Numbered from the stretch's first letter, positions 33,641 to 44,365 are shown. The stretch: DNA of 64,000 bases from Metaphire vulgaris (GCA_018105865.1 JACLAT010000138.1:1-64000); one strand, 5' to 3'. Notes: generated by a model from the sequence alone, not told the origin. Numbers and translations: made by a program.

Positions 33641-34229
33641 CTTCTATTTTGGGCTGTAGGGTGGACCTTACCCCCAAAATTTTCTTCTTTGGCACGGATG
33701 GTTCGAAAGAGCAATAAAAATGCTAAACAACGGTGCAAACCGCATCTTTCTAGCTTCTATATAGCCTGAAATATAGTAAGTTTAAAACTTGTATGTTCAC
33801 ATTTTCACATGAACGCCTTTCCCCCAAATTAAATACCCCGATTGGGGACGACTTGAAAAAATTAAATCCCCCTGCAATGGGTTAAGCGTGCAGCCCACAT
33901 AACAACCGGAAGCGAATAATAAAATGGCTGAAGAGAAGCAAGTGCTGTTATTGTTAAATGAGAATTTTTTAAATTGTGTCTGCTGCTGGTCAAATTGAGA
34001 CAGCACACCGCAATCGCTTGAGTGACAGCGTATTTCAGAAGCTCGTGTTACTAAAAGCAAATGCCTCCCTCATTCAGTAGGCTGTGTTAACAACTTAACA
34101 CTAAAATGGTTATTGAATGATGAATACATTGATTGTTAAGAACAGGATTGGCCTTGTTTGCCATATGGCAGCTATTTAATGGTTAAGAAATTTCACAACT
34201 TTGTTGAAATTATTCTGTATGTGCAGACG

Positions 34230-34405
34230 CTCACCTTCGACTATTGAAAATGTATCTTATGATGTATCTTGTATCTAGATACATTTCAAAAGTATCTGTA
34301 TCTAGATACATTTTGTCTAGGGTATCTTGTATCTGTATCTTAAATACATTTTAAATGCAGTATCTGTATCTGAGATACATTCATAAAGTATTTTACCCAT
34401 CACTG
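34230..34405. mobile_element. hAT MITE end with GTATCTAGATAC repeats
   Basis: GTATCTGTATCTAGATACAT words are followed by ATTTTACCCATCACTG, the inverse of the CAGTGATGGG end of a widespread hAT MITE type. The left end was not found. Confidence 0.55.
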
Positions 34406-34823
34406 GTGGTATGCAATATTGCCATCATCATCACTATCACCATCACTACTGAATGACTGGAACAATACAACAGCACTATTCGAGACCGAAACAGTCATTG
34501 AAATATGCATGTAGAGCAATGTCAATGCAAAATTTTACTGGGACATTTTGTCCTTCATTAGCGCTAAAGAAATTCACAAGAAATTATACTCATTAATTAA
34601 AACATCACTAGTCAGAAGAAACTTCTAAACGCTGTCCAATTAAACTTAAATTTTAATGAGGTTTGCTTTCTTTGAGAACATCTTGGCAAGGGTGCCCAAA
34701 GATAACTTCATAAAGTGAATTTCCACATGCTATTCTACATCGACATACTATGAACTTGCAAGTCTCCATCTAATTGATAATTGTGTGTGAATTATAAGTT
34801 TAGAAAACAACAAAATCTCCCAC

Positions 34824-34939
34824 ATGTCAGGATATGCAGAATGGCATTTGACATGAAGATCAATCCGTGCATATGCCACGCTCATTGCACTGCCCTGCAG
34901 CGGACGAAGACTAATCATCAACTCTGGCGGTCGTCTTAT
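34824..34939 (-). CDS. EIF2AK4: GCN2 exon 2, RWD domain middle strands
   Basis: The exon follows a TTTTGCAG acceptor and encodes IRRPPELMISLRPLQG, then a variable loop and IDLHVKCHSAYPD, the strand and CP/YP turn that mark RWD domains. Human GCN2 has PPEINLVLYPQG and LRVKCPPTYPD in the same order. Its length is 116 bases: 38 codons plus two bases that complete an Ile codon with the first base of exon 3. The donor is AT|GTGGGA. It sits in a 2-kb gap between an hAT-end fragment and an RTE-like LINE. Confidence 0.92.
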
Positions 34940-34964
34940 CTGCAAAAGCCATCATAACAATCAA

Positions 34965-36475
34965 TCACTTTATTTTACACAAATTTATTGCATTAAAGGG
35001 CGAAATATTAAATAGATGGAAAGAGTATGTCGAAGAATTGTATAATGACATCAGAAACCAGACCCCAGAAACGGATTCGAAACAAGAGAATCCATTAATA
35101 ACTGAAGAAGAAGTAAGGCAAGTTATACAGAAGTTACCAAAGAACAAAGCAGCAGGAAACGATGGGATATGTGCAGAACTGATACAAAACCTGGGAAATG
35201 AAGGACTGAAAGCAACTACCAAAATAATAAATTTAATATACAAAACAGGAAAAATACCTGAAGATTTTCTTAAATGTATATTCATACCAATACCCAAGAA
35301 AAATAAAGCCCAAGAATGCAAAGACTACAGAACCATAAGCCTGATTTCACACATGTCCAAAATCCTATTATACATAATAAAAAACAGGATCACACCCATA
35401 ACAGAAAGATTACTGTCGGCAAGTCAACTAGGCTTCAGAAAAGGCAAAGGAACAAGAGACGCCATTTGGCAAATAAGACTCATATGCGAAAATACACAAA
35501 GAATTGGAAAAAATATGCACAAATGTTTTATCGATTACAAAAAGGCTTTTGATATGGTGAACCATACTAAACTAATAGAGATACTGAAATGGGCAGAAAT
35601 ACCAACTATAGAAACAATGCTACTGGTCAACTTATGCTATAACCAGTCCGCTACAGTGAGACTACAAAATGAAGAAACGGAACAAATTAGAATTAAACGA
35701 GGAGTTAGACAAGGCTGCATTTTGTCTCCCCTATTATTCAACCTATATACAGAATTCCTAATAAAAGAAGCAATGGAATAAACTACAGGCATAAAAATAA
35801 ATGGAATAGTATATAACATAATAAGATATGCAGATGACACAGTGATATTTACTGAAAGCAAGAAAGATTTACAAAAAGTATTAAATAAACTCAACAATAA
35901 AAGCAAAGAATATGGCATGGAAATAAACTTAAAGAAAACAAAGACAATGATCATAAGCAAACAGAAAAACATAAAGCACAAAATTTCAATAGAAAATACT
36001 TAATTAGAACAAGTTAAGGAGTACAAATATCTTGGAAGTTATATAACAGAAGATGGTCGATGTGATCGAGACATAAAAAGCTCTAGAATCGCCATGGCTA
36101 AGGAAGCATTCTGGAAACAAAAAGAACTCCTAAGGAGAAACTTAGGATTAGCAACAAAGAAGAGAATAGTGAGATGTTATGTAACATCTGTGTTCATGTA
36201 TCCTTGTGAAGGCTGGACAATAACAAAAACTATGCAAAAGAAAATTGATGCATTTGAAATGTGGTGTTTCAGAAGGATGCTAAAAATCAGTTAGAAAGAT
36301 AAAATAACCAATGAAGAATGCTTCAAGAGAATGGAAAACAGAAAGACCCTGATAAAAGAGATTGCTAAAAGAAAAACACAGTATGATGGACATACAATGA
36401 GAGGATCAGGCACACAGCAAGCTCTAAATGTCTTGGAAGGGAAATATGAAGGAAAAGTAACTAATATTTTCTTTT
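34965..36475 (+). pseudogene. RTE-like LINE copy A, reverse transcriptase
   Basis: The frame 35038-35781 contains KLPKNKAAGNDGICAELIQN, IFIPIPKKNKAQECKDYRT, QLGFRKGKGTRDAIW, CFIDYKKAFDMVNH (motif A) and GVRQGCILSPLLFNLY (motif B). After a stop at 35781 the same frame region reads RYADDTVIF (35826-35852, catalytic pair). The C-terminal part at 36094-36294 has CEGWTITKTMQKKIDAFEMW. Sequence and the C-terminal block suggest the RTE-like group; clade is not certain. The 5' end is truncated. It lies 26 bp from GCN2 exon 2. Confidence 0.85.
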
Positions 36476-36659
36476 AGTGCAAACAGATTTGTTGTATTGT
36501 TAGTCCTAAATTTTTACTTGGTCCAAATATATGTCCAAAGACCTATGATGACTTGACTTTGAGCGTAAAAAATCAAAAAATAAATCATACTATAACATTT
36601 ACTGGTATTATATTTATAATTCAAGTTATTAATATTATTTAGTAAGTTTATTGTATTAC

Positions 36660-38105
36660 ATATATGTAATGCAATGTAATGCAGACATAAAAGCAAAAAT
36701 AGGAATGGCCAAAGCAGCCTTTGGAAATTTAAAACGTACAGGGGACCCCCGTTACAGCGCACCCCGTTTGAGCGCGGATTCGGTTATAGCGCGGACACGG
36801 GCTTGGATCCCAACTTAGAAGCTGAATTACAGTATAAGAAAATTGATATCACGCGAATGATCCAAAATTACCGACTGTTTATTCCCTTTTTGTGTTGTCT
36901 ATACTGCATAAGCTTAGCTCCACGATCTGTGTGGCTACACTAATCTTCGGGTGTCGTGACCTCACGCTATCGGAAACTACCAGAGACGCCATTCTTACCA
37001 TTAGGCTTTCAAAATTCATATTTTTAGATAATTGCTAGCCATCCAAAGATAAAGTCCCAGAAATATGACCCTAAATAATTCAGGGCGTGAGCGAAAGCTG
37101 AGATTCTGCCTCTGAGTGAAATATTTCAAGCAATATGACTGATTTTTATCGAAGCTTATTAGCGCCCGACCGGAGTAACAGTTTGTGGAGACTTACTTAA
37201 TGAATATTAATAAGTAACAGTTTCTAGCGACTTAATTAATGAATATTCATAAATACAATGTTACTTATTAATATTCATCAAGCAAGTTGCCACAAACTGT
37301 TACTTACTGTATTATCGACCGGGCTTCATCTGCACAAGCGCCAAGCGACCATTTGCCGCTGTCAAAACACTTCATTTGTGCACTAATTGCATATTTCTGA
37401 ACAAACCCACCCTTATAGAACAATGCACCGACATTTATTCTGTGATCGTATACGTAAAGAAGATGTTTTCAAGGGTTTTCGATAATCGTGGTTGTTCCAT
37501 TATGATCATGATGGCTAATAAAATTTATATAGTGCCGCATATGATCCATTTCAGTATACCGCGGACCTCGTTATAACGCGGGTCTAATTATGGACCCCAA
37601 AGTCCGCGTTATAACGAGGGTCCCCTGTACTAACAAACAGACATTTAACAATGAAAACAAAGATTACGGTTCTGGAATGCTGTTTGGCCACTCATGTTAT
37701 ATGGTGCAGAAACGTGGACTATGTCTAAAGTCGTGAAGAAAAAGCTTCAAGCTGCAGAGATGTGGTTCTTAAGAAAAATGTTGAAAATATCTTGGACTGA
37801 AAAGAAAACAAATGATTTAGTACTCGAAATGGCACGTACACAAAGAAAATTGCTCTCTACAATACTTAAAAGACAACTTCAATTTTTTGGACATATAATG
37901 AGGAAGAAAGGTATAGAAAACCTGGTAACTACTGGAAAAGTCGAAGGCAAAAGATGAAGAGGAAGACAAAGAATGACGTATATCAGCAGTTTACTGACGG
38001 ATGTAAAGGGAGCAACTACAGAATTAGAACTCATACAAGCAACACACAACAAAGAGAAATGGAAGTTCATAGTTGTCAATGTAGAAATACACAACACCTG
38101 AAGAA
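36660..38105 (+). pseudogene. RTE-like LINE copy B, C-terminal part split by a MITE
   Basis: The frame runs IKAKIGMAKAAFGNLKRT before the MITE and TFNNENK-type sequence after it, then LYGAETWTMSKVVKKKLQAA, EMWFLRKMLKISWT and FFGHIMRKKG, ending in VEGKRRGRQR-type residues and a stop. It is the same family as copy A, placed head to tail. Confidence 0.82.
36739..37627. mobile_element. Tigger/pogo-type MITE in LINE copy B
   Basis: Ends CAGGGGACCCCCGTTACAGC and (inward from the right) CAGGGGACCCTCGTTATAAC, each flanked by TA. A second GGACCTCGTTATAACGCGGG block lies just inside the right end. No transposase; 889 bp. Confidence 0.88.
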
Positions 38106-38559
38106 GAAGAATGCAATGTAACAGAATATTTGAATAGCACCTCTTCAGAAGAATCACTCAGAAGCACTCCCACTGCGATTACACAGTATTTTCACACACA
38201 TTGTCCACAGGCTACATACTTTTTTACAAAAAACGGCCAGGTGTGGGCAATGTGAAGGGGCAGGCAATGTGAAGGTGCAAGCAATGTGAAGGTGCAAGCA
38301 ATCTAGATCGAATTCAACAGAAATTGTGTCAACAGACTACACCTCTTTCCATTGCAACTCATACTTTCCCATCCATTTCCTTTTCCCTACTCCTTCCCCA
38401 ATTACCCCTACCCATGGTGCTTAATTGGCAAATGCACTCAAGAAGGCATTGTTGTATCTCCTGATGCAGCAATTTCATGCATGGTTGATTTTCTATGGAG
38501 GAAGAAAGCCCCAACAAAACCCTTCAACTGAGGACAACTTTAAATGGATTCTGGTTCAA
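38106..38559. other. Unassigned intron sequence
   Basis: Includes three direct copies of GGCAATGTGAAGG/GCAAGCAATGTGAAGGT at about 38245-38300. No gene recognised. Confidence 0.5.
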
Positions 38560-39034
38560 TAATATATATATATATTAGGGTGTGACAAAAAGTACAAACT
38601 ATATCCATTCAGTACTAAAAAGATGCTCTTTGATCTACTGATAAAGAAAACCCCCTATTTCAATATATTATTTTTATGTCTAGGGGTCCCAACTTTGAAA
38701 AAACTGATTTATGAATAATATGTATATTGCATATTTAATTGCAAAGCAATGCTTCTTAACAATAACTGCATTAAAATAGTTGCTGGGATATTATAAACTG
38801 TTTTGTTGAATCTATTGATAGTTTTTTTATTAAATTTGGTAAACTTGGGTGTTTGCTATTAAAATAATACAGGCTTTTCTACAATATCCTTCATAAAGTG
38901 ATCCACTTCTTGGCACGCTAGTGGGTTCTGCTTTCTTCTCATGCCCATAGCAACCATTGTATTTATGATTTCTAATGATGATCATTAAGTGGGTTTAGAG
39001 GTGAATTGTAGTTAAATTATGGCAAGCTTTAGAA

Positions 39035-39387
39035 CAGTGGTTCTCAACCCTTGTTCCGCGCGCGGACCACAAGTGGTCCGCAAGACGGGGTCTAGTGGTC
39101 CGCGGCGAAGTCTGAAAAAACGTAAATAAAAATTAGACATATTAATTTTCCATGTGAAAAATCTGAAGTGAGACGATCAAAACAAGGTCATCAGCACAAA
39201 AAGGTTATCGGCACATTTCGTGTGTATTCTGTGCATTTTCTACGTGAAAAAGCATGACAAGCAAAAAATAACAAAGGGTCATCACCGCCTCTTTGGAGCA
39301 GATGACTGCTCAATTTAGCAGGTGGTTCGCGAGATATTTTTGAACTTCCAAAGAGGTCCGCGAGGCAACGAGGATTGAGAACCACTG
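39035..39387. mobile_element. hAT MITE inside E4
   Basis: Ends CAGTGGTTCTCAACCCTTG and (inward from the right) CAGTGGTTCTCAATCCTCG, with CTTTAGAA at 39027-39034 and 39388-39395. The interior has GACAAGCAAAAAATAAC and GGTCATCAGC motif copies. Its ends match the hAT at 26363-28475. Confidence 0.93.
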
Positions 39388-39419
39388 CTTTAGAACACGA
39401 AGTAAAAGTTGACATTCAG

Positions 39420-40260
39420 TATTTGGGTTTCCAAAGGAATTAGCCAAAATTCCCCAAAATGTGCTGCCAACGTGTGAAGATGTTCTAAGAGCGTGTTATT
39501 TTTAACAGCAAAAAGAGAGACATAAGACTGTTGATGTTGTAAAAACTTTTGCATCTCAAGTGATTGAGATATATAATAAGGCCAGCATACCTACTATTGC
39601 ATTTGTCAGCATAGTGAAAAAAGTGAAAAGGCTATTTGAGAAATGGAATGATCTGCAGAAAAAAACTACATGAAAACTGGATATTGAAAAATTGATCCAG
39701 TTACATCAAGTAGGCTGCAATAACTAGAAGACAGAAAATGAAAATTAACAAAGGTTGAAGGCAAAACAAAAAGAGAAATGGGAGAAAGTAGTACTGCTTT
39801 AGAAGAGTTTGAAATGAATTACAATTCAGAAAACAGTCCAAATGACCTTTGCAGTGATGTCAGTTACACGGGCAATGAGGAGGCAGAAGAGGAAGATAGT
39901 GACAACCAGTGCTGTTCTAGCAGTGGTCCACAGAATAAACATCAGTATCTAGCTGCTGTTGGTGATGAGGACGAAAATATAAGAAAATTTGCTTATGCAA
40001 AATTTCACTAGTTCGGAGTAATCATCAACGCAGTGGTATAATTCGTTGTTTTGACAAGAACAATATTACAATCAACTTCACTTCAGACTCTTACATCAAC
40101 ATTGATTGGGAACGGGTGAAATTTGACATCCCTCCACTCGTGCATGACATCACTTCAGGAGTCATTGAAAATCATGCAAAAATAAGTATGCCATATTATC
40201 CATGTCATGAACAAGATGTGGAAAGACATATCAAGGATGTTTCTGTAGTGTAGCCTTCCA
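39420..40260 (+). pseudogene. E4 upstream coding remnant, unrecognised family
   Basis: Plus-strand pieces read FPKELAKIPQNVLPTCEDVL and VVKTFASQVIEIYNKASIPT (39425-39600), a region I associate with the N-terminus of proteins from the same unnamed multi-copy families. Then a Ser/Glu/Asp-rich stretch (39778-40011), followed by YINIDWERVKFDIPPL and SMPYYPCHEQDVERHIKDVS (40095-40245), resembling another recurring unnamed block with PCH-Q-VER. Stops separate the parts. Function unknown; an N-terminal DNA-binding or accessory role is only a guess. Confidence 0.45.
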
Positions 40261-40499
40261 TAAAGTTTATGGACATGATTCACGCCTTGGAGTTATAATT
40301 CAAATGAAGAAATCAAGATCAGAGTTGCCAACTATAGAAAGCAAATCACATTTACTGCACTAATAGTTAAACTGCAGCACTGTAGCATACGAATGATTTT
40401 GTTCTTATTCGGTCAGTTTTGTTCAATTTAGAAGATGATATGCTGCTTGGCTCATATAGCATATAAGTTAGAATGGTGTAAAAGTATAAGTAAAATCCT

Positions 40500-40770
40500 T
40501 CCCGATCACTCATGGCTAACTTCAGGGCTCATAAGGCGGCGCTGATCTCCGTTACCAAGGCCCTCAGCCAGGCGACTGGTGCAAGTTACATGATACAGGG
40601 CCAGTGTTCTCATGATACGCGACTGTTTACTCCGCGGATTAATCCGCTGCTCATTTGCCATCGCCATCTGGAGAAAGAAGGCTGAATTGACCTTAGGGCT
40701 CCTGCCAGAGTTGAACCTGTGACCTTCTGCTCCATCGTCCAGTGTTGTTATCATTCTGCTAACTTCTTGC
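40500..40770 (-). repeat. tRNA-derived SINE
   Basis: On the minus strand it begins GCAAGAAGTTAGCAGAATGA, an A-box-like start, followed by GGTCACAGGTTCAACTCTGG, a B-box match, at tRNA-like spacing of about 35 bases. A tRNA-unrelated body runs to about 40500. It lies inside E4. Confidence 0.65.
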
Positions 40771-41398
40771 CCCTGCCAACTTCCTACCCCTGCTAATTTC
40801 CCTATATTATATATATTTCTCTGCTATATTACACCATGGTGTAATGGTGCAATGGTGTAACTTGCTAATACTGTTAATGTCAGACTGGGTCGGAAAATGG
40901 CAATGCAATGCATACATTTGGCAAAATTGACTTGCATTCTTAACAAAGTTGCTAGAAATGGGTGATTCATATGAAATATCTGTTTTCGATAGCTTACACT
41001 GGTCAACAAGGTTTTTGTTTCCTGTACAATTTCTGATGTTCCAGGTAGATTTTGTCATGCTGATTACAGGAATAATTTTGAAATTTTCCTATCACGTAAG
41101 TTTTTTGAGAAAAAGCTGATTTTAAATTTTAAAATTATAAGAATTTTAAAATCGTGGTTTTCGAGAGTTATCTGAGTTATGGGTATTCAGGTTAGGCAAG
41201 AATCTTATGTGACCGCCATAACAGATGTAATATGCACTGCTGGCTCACTTAACTACATGGATTTTGAAAATTAGTATAATTAGGCATGTCCAGACATGCC
41301 CAGACGCGCCTAAACCTGTCTTAAAGACTACATGCCTAGCATGTATTGTTGCTATGGTTACGCAGGCCTATATAAATACCAAGCAGCATTAAGAAGCA

Positions 41399-42720
41399 GT
41401 GAGACCAGTTCCACACGACGAGAGTCTTCCTGTTCCAAACCCCGAGTTTTGGACACTGGGGGGGCGAGCACACGAGCATGCAGAGACAGATGAAATGCTG
41501 CAGATAGTTGATGATTCAGCTACGGAAGACCCAGAGTTTGAGCCATCGACATCCAGCAATCCTCATTTGATTTCTCAGGCAGAGCTCAATGATCTGGTCA
41601 GAGACTTAGATTTGTCAAAAAATCAAGCAGAATTGCTTGGATGCAAGGATGGAATCTGCTCTCTCCAGGTACAAAAATTTCAGTATTTCAGAACGGCATG
41701 AAGACTTGACTCGATTATTCAAAAAATCGACAGTCTTACTTTTTGCATTGACATTGATGGATTGCTTTCTGCTTTCGGCTGTAAGCACAATCCATCCGAA
41801 TGGCGACTTTTTGTTGACTATTCGCTGTTAAGTTTAAAGGCTGTTTTGCTGCACAATGGCAATTCATACCCTTCAGTACCCATTGGACATGCTGCTTACA
41901 TGAAGGAAACATATGAGAACATGCAGCTGCTATTGAAACACATAGAATACTCGAGATACAACTGGAATATATGTGGATATCTGAAAGTTGTTGCAATTCT
42001 ACTCGGTCTGCAGCTAGGCTACACCAAGTACTGTTGCTTCCTTTGCGAGTAGGACAGCCGAGCTAGAGATTCAGATTATGTGAGAAAGGTCTGGCCACCT
42101 CGCAGGGACTGGGGTTCCAGGACAGAAGAACGTTATAAACATGATCCTCTCGTTGATCCAAAGAACATTTATCTCCCACCTTTGCACATCAAACTTGGGT
42201 TAATGAAAAACTTTGTCAAAGCAATGAACAAAGAAAGTGAAGCCTTTACATACTTACGACAGAGGTTTCCACGCACCAGTGATGCTAAAATAAAAGAAGG
42301 CGTTTTTGTTGGCCCACAGATTCGAGAGATGCTCAAGGACAGTCACTTTGAGGCCTTCTGCAGGGTGCCGAGCATGTTGCCTGGACAGCCTTCAGGGATG
42401 TTGTTGCTAACTTTCTGGGCAACTACAAGGCGCCAAACTATGTTGAACAAGTTGGAAATCTGCTACAAGCTTACAAGGCAATGAAATGCAACATGTCACT
42501 GAAGATACACTTCCTTCATTCTCACTTGGACTTCTTCCCGGACAATCTCGGCGCCGTCAGTGATGAACATTGTGAAAGATTTCACAAAGACATTGCCAGC
42601 ATCGAGAAACGCTACCAGGGAAAGTGGAGTCCATCTGTGCTCGGAGACTACTGTTGGTCACTGATACGTGAAGCACAGGACAGTGACTACAAACGAAAAT
42701 CTACAGCAAAACATTTCTAA
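41399..42720 (+). pseudogene. E4 putative transposase (WDSRA/ERFHKDI family)
   Basis: Four overlapping frame segments join into one protein of about 430 residues. Blocks in order: LDLSKNQAELLGCKDG; SEWRLFVDYSLLSLKAVLLH then NGNSYPSVPIGHAAYMKETY; ICGYLKVVAILLGLQLGYTK then YCCFLCE, WDSRARDSDY; YLPPLHIKLGLMKNFVKAMN; KIKEGVFVGPQIREML; and MSLKIHFLHSHLDFFPDNLG with SDEHCERFHKDIASIEKRYQ. I recognise this from an unnamed protein family repeated many times in arthropod and other invertebrate genomes. Candidate acids are D in FVDYS, D or E near ICGYLKV (usually GDLKV) and E in CERFH. Three frame breaks (near 41690, 42050, 42400) make it a pseudogene; the stop in place of the Trp of CEWDSRA is one of them. 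Frames overlap by few bases, so decay is light. Confidence 0.75.
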
Positions 42721-43015
42721 TTTTCTCATGTCTTGTCATTATTCCCTAGATACTTCTGTAGGATTATGTTGCAGAAGACGTTACAATACTAAATGCTAAA
42801 TTGTCGATTTCTTAAAAACCTTACGTGATACAGAAATTCTAATTACATATTTGTGTTCAGCAAGTCAAAATCTATTAGTTTCACCAAAATTTGTAGAGGA
42901 AACAAAAACTTACTTAAAATTTGTTGACCAGTGTTATTTACTTTAATATGGATCATCGATTTCCGTTTGTACGGGATGTGTACTTTAAAATTTTGTACTT
43001 TTTGTCACACCCTAA

Positions 43016-43339
43016 TATATATATATAACAGCCAATTAAATTAAATGCATTTTGCTTAAGCGAGGAGTTAGGTTGTCAATCAATATTAACATTTATTTAA
43101 TAGTTTATCGTTTTGAATTTTTTAATCATTTCAGACTTTGTATAATTAGTTTTTACGACCATTGCACCCCATACGGCAGTCCAATAAAAATTAGCTAAAC
43201 TGCAAGAGGACTTAGCGGGCGGGAGCACTGATTCAATAATGTCAAGCACTCAGCTGCTGAGGTTAAGCCTCATTATAAATAAGTCAACCTTGCTGCACGC
43301 CCACGTAGCGGTAAAAACTTAGTATACATAAATTATTAC
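43016..43339. other. Intron 1 sequence between E4 and exon 1
   Basis: After residual TA units (43015-43028) there is AT-rich intron sequence up to the exon 1 donor, with no recognised element. Confidence 0.6.
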
Positions 43340-43453
43340 CTGCCATGCGTCGTTTTCCCTCAGGTCAACAATGTCACCGCTGTAAATTGACTTCAGGGCA
43401 GCGAATTCATCTTCCTGTCTAGTTTTCCGCAACTCCTCTTCATTGCCGTCCAT
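43340..43453 (-). CDS. EIF2AK4: GCN2 exon 1, start of RWD domain
   Basis: Thirty-eight codons from ATG to a CAG|GTAATA donor. The peptide begins MDGNEEELRKTRQEDEF and contains the typical RWD opening LKSIYSGDIVDL, then a Trp (residue 37) where RWD domains have a conserved W. The start is well supported: an in-frame TAG lies at 43478-43480, nine codons upstream, and the ATG has G at -3 and +4. The exon ends in phase 0 and joins exon 2. It is too short and low in the strand background to stand out alone; the match comes from the joined protein. Confidence 0.9.
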
Positions 43454-44340
43454 CGCTTGAGTTCCACACCACAGAACCTAATATTTGCAAGAGGTGAAAG
43501 TCTTCAATCAACTAGACTTGAAAAATTGAATCGGTTCTTGTCGGTTAATTCACCGCCAATAGTTTATTCAATAGGGTTTAGGGTTAGGTTAAGGGTTTGG
43601 GTTAGGGTTAGTCTTAGGGATTGGGTTAGGGTTGTTGGCTGTGATTTTACGGAAAAGCCCTTAGGCCCCTTACATTTACCCAATGTTGGCGGTGAATTAA
43701 CCGACTGTACCATTAAATCATCCAGGCGCTCAATAGCGCTGATCGGCTAACCGCGTTATAGTTAAAATTAGATTCTAGAATCAGGCCACGCGCAAAGCGT
43801 ACGCAAATGTGGACAGTAAATGGTTGAATGCGAGCGGTATTTTAGAAAATATTAAATACTAAATTCATGCCGTTAACAATGCTCTGCACTCGAGCCAACG
43901 TTTTAATTCAACAACAGAATTGCTTTTAATATCACTACAACGCAATTTTGCTCCTGGAAAGTCAGATTCTAACAGCTTTATTTTAAACGCGCTGCTTGAC
44001 GCCATGTAACGTTCATGTTAACTGGCTGCTCGCTGTCCACATTTGCATAAACCTGCGCGCGCAGCCTTGACCTATTTATTGTCGATAGGTGCCATTAATC
44101 CGATGTAGTCATACATTCGCCGTCCACCAGTCGAACGCCAACGAAACAGACGTGGCACTTCACCAAAATTTACAACTTAATTAGACTATACTTTTACTAA
44201 AACAATAACTATCGCAACATACTTCTACACACGCATTGATATTTAACAGCAATCACAAACTCAAACGTTAATCAAACATACTACGTTGATTTACCGAAAG
44301 TGTCACAAATTCATGGTGTGAGTGTGAGCATAGATTTATT
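43454..44340 (-). promoter_or_regulatory. 5' UTR and likely promoter region of GCN2
   Basis: This is the sequence directly upstream of the GCN2 start codon. The interval is partly GC-rich and has scattered CpG. I see no TATA box or initiator that I would defend. A small foldback insertion with telomere-like core lies at 43540-43705, less than 100 bp from the ATG, so it is in the 5' UTR, a 5' intron or the proximal promoter. Position is the only basis. Confidence 0.35.
43540..43705. mobile_element. Small foldback element with telomere-like core
   Basis: Perfect 20-bp inverted ends GTCGGTTAATTCACCGCCAA bound 166 bp. The core has TAGGGTTTAGGGTTAGG-type repeats. No target duplication was identified. 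It lies 87 bp upstream of the GCN2 start codon. Confidence 0.8.
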
Positions 44341-44365
44341 ATAATACACTAGATGCCGTCTATCT

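Larger units (their letters stand above)
31917..33878. mobile_element. TTAA-bounded inverted-repeat element, second copy
   Basis: Begins TTAA|CCCTTTAAAGGGG and ends CCCCTGCAATGGG|TTAA. The left arm contains two tandem units of about 380 bp (TTTCAGGCTATATAGAAGCT at about 32025 and 32410); the right arm holds part of one. The ends and arm sequences match 14900-15800 and 17230-18157. The middle has LINE fragments and an AATTAATT-rich stretch at 33430-33640. Confidence 0.6.
38575..43015. mobile_element. E4: TTAGGG-ended DNA transposon in a TA tract
   Basis: The 21-bp ends are perfect inverted repeats beginning TTAGGGTGTGACAAAAAG (38575-38595 and 42995-43015). Short TA tracts lie directly outside both ends. 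The 4.4-kb interior, all on the plus strand, carries one long decayed gene at 41399-42720 and a second coding remnant at 39420-40260, plus a nested hAT MITE and a SINE. It is the best preserved member of the E group; perfect ends and long frames suggest a fairly recent insertion. It lies in GCN2 intron 1. Confidence 0.88.
493..43453 (-). other. EIF2AK4: GCN2 (EIF2AK4) gene, 5' portion, five exons
   Basis: This is the span of a GCN2-type eIF2alpha kinase gene whose first five coding exons lie in the window. GCN2 senses uncharged tRNA and ribosome stalling and phosphorylates eIF2alpha; its N-terminal RWD domain binds GCN1. The five exons join without a frame break into 197 codons, and each border has GT/AG. 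From the 5' end, intron sizes are about 8.4, 15.8, 16.9 and 1.2 kb, nearly all mobile-element DNA. The gene continues beyond the left edge, where the kinase domains are expected. Identity rests on my recognition of the RWD sequence and its match to the known order of conserved blocks; no search was run. Confidence 0.9.

Noticed and set aside
40500..40770. Functional tRNA gene
   Set aside because: Box-like motifs occur, but the sequence continues as a SINE body and lacks a paired acceptor stem.
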